A stretch of DNA of 7,409 nt from positions 1 through 7,409 of the forward strand of contig JAFDVT010000112.1 in NCBI GenBank assembly GCA_018268875.1. Direction: 5' to 3'. Shown piece after piece: positions 4,994-7,409 of the stretch. The DNA is from Acidobacteriota bacterium (lineage in GTDB: Bacteria; Acidobacteriota; Terriglobia; Bryobacterales; Bryobacteraceae). The position numbers and the translations under genes are program-made. Position 1 is the stretch's first letter; every line of letters begins with the position of its first letter. The notes under the pieces are model-generated. The model was not told the DNA's origin. It saw nothing but the letters and a program-made list of their open reading frames with translations, and made no database searches.

Positions 4994-6181
4994 TTACCGC
5001 GGAATATGCGGAATTTCGATGTCCGGCAAACCGGTCACTTCGCGGTAGACCCGCGCGGTCTGCTCGGCGGTCTGCATCCAGCTGAACCGTTTCAATTGCT
5101 GCAAACCCAATTGAACGCAACGTCTACGCAGAAATTCGTCGAGAAGAACTTCGCGAATTCCACGGGAAATGTCGAACACATTTTCGGGGTTCACAACAAT
5201 CGCGGCGTCCCCCACAACTTCGGGTAGCGAACTGACATTGGACGCGACAACCGGAGTTCCGCAGGCCATCGCTTCAATCGGCGGAAGTCCGAAGCCTTCG
5301 TAAAGTGAAGGAAACACAAAGGCGGCCGCGTTCTTGTAAAACGCCCGCAGCATGTCGATGGGAACGAAACCCAGGAACCGCACCAGGTTTTCCACGCGGC
5401 TTTGGATTACCGTGCGGCGCAATTGGGGGTGTTTGGATACTTCATCACCGATGATGACCAAACGCAGTTTTTTGTAGATCGGATGCGATTCCAGCTCGCC
5501 ACGCAGCACCGCGAAGGCTTCCACCAACCGAGGCACGTTCTTCTGCGCGCGGATCGTGCCGGCGTACAGAATATACGGGAAATCGACCTGATACCGTTCG
5601 ACAAGCAGTTCCCGGAGGCGCAAGTCGTCGGCGACGTCGGACCGGGTAAACACCGGGTCCGGGGCGTTGTGTATGACGCGAATCCGGCTTTCCGGCACGC
5701 CCATGACGCGCTGGACGTCGCGTTTGGTGGCGTGGGAAACGGCGATGACGCGATCGGCCCGCTGCAACCCGCGGCGAAAGCGGTACGCGCGCCAGTTCGC
5801 GTCCATGCCGCGCCCGTCCGGATACAGCAGGCTCGACATGTCGTGGATGGTGACGACGTAAGGCTTGGGCATGAACATGGCAACCGCGTTCAGCGGAATA
5901 TGATACAGGTCGGCCTTGAGGGCCCGCAGCGCCATGGGAAAGCGGATGTCTTCGAAACGGTCCTGGTCGGTTTGCTCGTACAGGACCGGATGAATGCCGC
6001 TGGGGAGGTCTTTTTGATCGGCGCCGCGGACCAGCGCCTGAAATTCCAGGTCCGGAGCCGCGGCGGGAAGGTTTTCGATCAGATTTCGAATGTGCGTACC
6101 AATGCCGAAGTCGCGGAGGTGCCGGGCGTCGATGGCAATTTTCAGCCTGCCCTTACGATTCGCGCCTTCGGTGGACGGCAT
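4994..6181 (-). CDS. GT4-family (GT-B fold) glycosyltransferase
   Basis: This 395-residue retaining glycosyltransferase would move a sugar from a nucleotide-sugar donor to a glycan or lipid acceptor at the cytosolic face of the membrane, probably in surface polysaccharide synthesis. The N-terminal Rossmann domain starts at KIAIDARHL (14-22), with the acceptor-side glycine loop FGIGTH (25-30) and VVTIHD (109-114). The linker region has VIAVSHATKRD (145-155) and VIHNAPDPVF (169-178). The C-terminal donor domain opens with ILYAGTIRAQKN (204-215) and carries the EX7E motif at E295 and E303 (LYEGFGLPPIEAMACGTPVV). There are no transmembrane helices. The exact sugar and acceptor cannot be told. The ATG at 6181 lies 4 nt after the glyA stop (TAA-CCCG-ATG), which implies cotranscription and probably translational coupling, since no good ribosome-binding site of its own is visible. 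Length is typical for the family. Confidence 0.94.
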   Translation of the reverse strand: MPSTEGANRKGRLKIAIDARHLRDFGIGTHIRNLIENLPAAAPDLEFQALVRGADQKDLPSGIHPVLYEQTDQDRFEDIRFPMALRALKADLYHIPLNAVAMFMPKPYVVTIHDMSSLLYPDGRGMDANWRAYRFRRGLQRADRVIAVSHATKRDVQRVMGVPESRIRVIHNAPDPVFTRSDVADDLRLRELLVERYQVDFPYILYAGTIRAQKNVPRLVEAFAVLRGELESHPIYKKLRLVIIGDEVSKHPQLRRTVIQSRVENLVRFLGFVPIDMLRAFYKNAAAFVFPSLYEGFGLPPIEAMACGTPVVASNVSSLPEVVGDAAIVVNPENVFDISRGIREVLLDEFLRRRCVQLGLQQLKRFSWMQTAEQTARVYREVTGLPDIEIPHIPR

Positions 6182-6185
6182 CGGG

Positions 6186-7409
6186 TTACGCGCCCGCTTT
6201 CGCCAGTTTCCAGCCGTACAGCGGATACTTGGCCGTTAGCGCCTTCACCCGGGAACGCGCCGAAGCGATCGCCGCCTCGTCCTCGCGCCCGGCGATCACC
6301 TGGGCGATGATGGAGCCGACCTCGCGCATGTCCGCTTCGACAAAGCCTCGCGTGGTAACCGCCGGGCTGCCCAGGCGAATCCCGCTGGGATTGAGCGGCG
6401 GGTTGGGATCGAACGGGATGGTGTTGCGATTCGCCGTGATCATCGCCGCATCGAGCGCTTTTTCCGCTTCCTTGCCGCGAACTCCTTTGGCGAACACGTC
6501 AATTAAGAAGACGTGGGAATCGGTTCCGCCGGACACCACGCGGTAGCCTTCTTCCTGCATCTTGGCGGCTAGCGCCTTGGCGTTGGCGACCACGCGCTTC
6601 TGGTAGGCGACAAAGGCCGGTTGCATGGCTTCCAGGAAGCACACCGCTTTGGCGGCGATCACGTGCACCAGCGGACCGCCCTGAATGCCGGGAAAGACGT
6701 TGCGGTCGATATCCTTGCCGAACTTTTCCCGGGCCAGGATCAGGCCGGCGCGAGGTCCGCGCAGAGTCTTATGGGTGGTCGTCGTGACGATGTCGGCGTG
6801 TTCGCAGGGGTTCGGGTAGATGCCTGCGGCGACGAGTCCCGAAAAATGCGCCATGTCGACCATCAGAACGGCGCCCACGCTATCGGCGATCTGGCGGAAC
6901 TTCGCAAAGTCGATGATGCGGCCGTAGGCGCTGCCCCCGGCGATGATCATCTTGGGCTTGTTCTCGGCGGCGATGCGGGCCAGGTCTTCGTAGTCGATCT
7001 GCTCGGTATCTTTGTTCACGCCGTACGGAACGATGTGATAGTAGCGGCCCGAAAAATTGAGCGGATTGCCGTGGGTGAGGTGCCCGCCGTGCGCGAGGTT
7101 CATGCCGAGCACGGTGTCGCCGGGATTGAGGACGGCTCCGAAAACGGCGGCGTTCGCCTGCGACCCGGAGTGCGGCTGCACGTTCGCGTACTCGGCCTTG
7201 AACAGTTCCTTGGCGCGGTCGCGAGCGATGGTTTCCACAACATCGGTGGTTTCCGCGCAACCGCCATAATAACGGCGCCCGGGATACCCTTCCGCGTATT
7301 TGTTAGTGAAAACGCTGCCCGTGGCTTCGAGCACAGCTTCAGACGTGAAGTTTTCGCTGGCGATCAGTTCGATGCCTTCGTCCTGGCGTTCCACTTCCTT
7401 CTGGATGAG
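6186..7409 (-). CDS. glyA: Serine hydroxymethyltransferase, 5' end beyond the right edge
   Basis: This PLP enzyme interconverts serine and glycine with transfer of a one-carbon unit to tetrahydrofolate, in the cytoplasm. The window holds 407 codons and the stop. The frame stays open to the edge, where the fragment begins LIQKEVERQDEGIELIASEN. The internal GTG at 7394 is a valine within the conserved N-terminal region, not the start. Visible features are NKYAEGYPGRRYYGG (36-50), NVQPHSGSQAN (76-86), D185 and H188 in VDMAHFSGLVAAG, and the PLP lysine K214 in TTTTHKTLRGPRAG. These sit a constant 15 residues before the E. coli positions D200, H203 and K229, so about 15 N-terminal residues are missing and there are no internal gaps in that span. 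The C-terminus, YPLYGWKLAKAGA, extends past the E. coli end. It is followed at 4 nt by a glycosyltransferase gene. Confidence 0.97.
   Translation of the reverse strand, partial: LIQKEVERQDEGIELIASENFTSEAVLEATGSVFTNKYAEGYPGRRYYGGCAETTDVVETIARDRAKELFKAEYANVQPHSGSQANAAVFGAVLNPGDTVLGMNLAHGGHLTHGNPLNFSGRYYHIVPYGVNKDTEQIDYEDLARIAAENKPKMIIAGGSAYGRIIDFAKFRQIADSVGAVLMVDMAHFSGLVAAGIYPNPCEHADIVTTTTHKTLRGPRAGLILAREKFGKDIDRNVFPGIQGGPLVHVIAAKAVCFLEAMQPAFVAYQKRVVANAKALAAKMQEEGYRVVSGGTDSHVFLIDVFAKGVRGKEAEKALDAAMITANRNTIPFDPNPPLNPSGIRLGSPAVTTRGFVEADMREVGSIIAQVIAGREDEAAIASARSRVKALTAKYPLYGWKLAKAGA

Noticed and set aside
4824..5048. Small plus-strand open frame in the AT-rich gap
   Set aside because: It runs into the 3' end of the glycosyltransferase gene, has no ribosome-binding site, and changes composition midway.
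5402..6310. Long plus-strand open frame opposite the glycosyltransferase gene
   Set aside because: It is antisense to a protein with clear GT4 motifs. Its product has no recognisable domain, so it is a shadow of GC-rich codon use.
1..7409. Defence island, CRISPR array, mobile element or biosynthetic cluster
   Set aside because: There are no repeat-spacer arrays, transposase, integrase, toxin-antitoxin, nuclease or synthase signatures on either strand. Genes are mostly single units of ordinary function.

Overview
The window reads as an ordinary chromosomal segment of a moderately GC-rich Gram-negative-type bacterium. The combination of an unrecognised protein, an orphan Cys-motif/helix-turn-helix protein and scattered single-gene units would suit an Acidobacteriota-like genome (Bryobacterales/Solibacter type). 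That placement is an impression from protein character, not a computed assignment. I see no insertion sequence, phage gene, CRISPR array, tRNA or rRNA.

Layout from left to right. (1) The 5' end of an ABC-transporter gene runs off the left edge on the minus strand (1-252). (2) Divergent from it is a secreted serine hydrolase of the class C beta-lactamase/esterase family (423-1685, plus). (3) A strong hairpin without a T-tract lies between its end and the convergent end of an MscS-type mechanosensitive channel gene (1750-2547, minus). (4) Divergent from mscS is a thioredoxin gene (2705-3034, plus), closed by a textbook intrinsic terminator (3061-3098). (5) An unrecognised cytosolic protein of about 193 residues follows (3310-3891, plus). 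It ends at a second intrinsic terminator (3902-3950), which could also serve the convergent neighbour. (6) That neighbour (3974-4645, minus) joins an N-terminal CxxCxGxG...CxC motif to a helix-turn-helix resembling sigma-70 region 4. (7) A 348-bp gene-free stretch upstream of it holds nested inverted repeats (4700-4766) and an AT-rich block (about 4785-4915). (8) At the right, a glyA-GT4 glycosyltransferase pair runs on the minus strand (7409 to 4994) with only 4 nt between the genes. glyA is cut by the right edge.

Most genes look like independent housekeeping or envelope functions: redox (thioredoxin), osmotic safety (MscS), one-carbon metabolism (SHMT) and cell-surface glycan synthesis (GT4). 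The only likely cotranscribed pair is glyA with the glycosyltransferase. I found no convincing multi-gene novel system. The part most worth a second look is the Cys-motif/sigma-4-like protein and the inverted-repeat cluster upstream of it.
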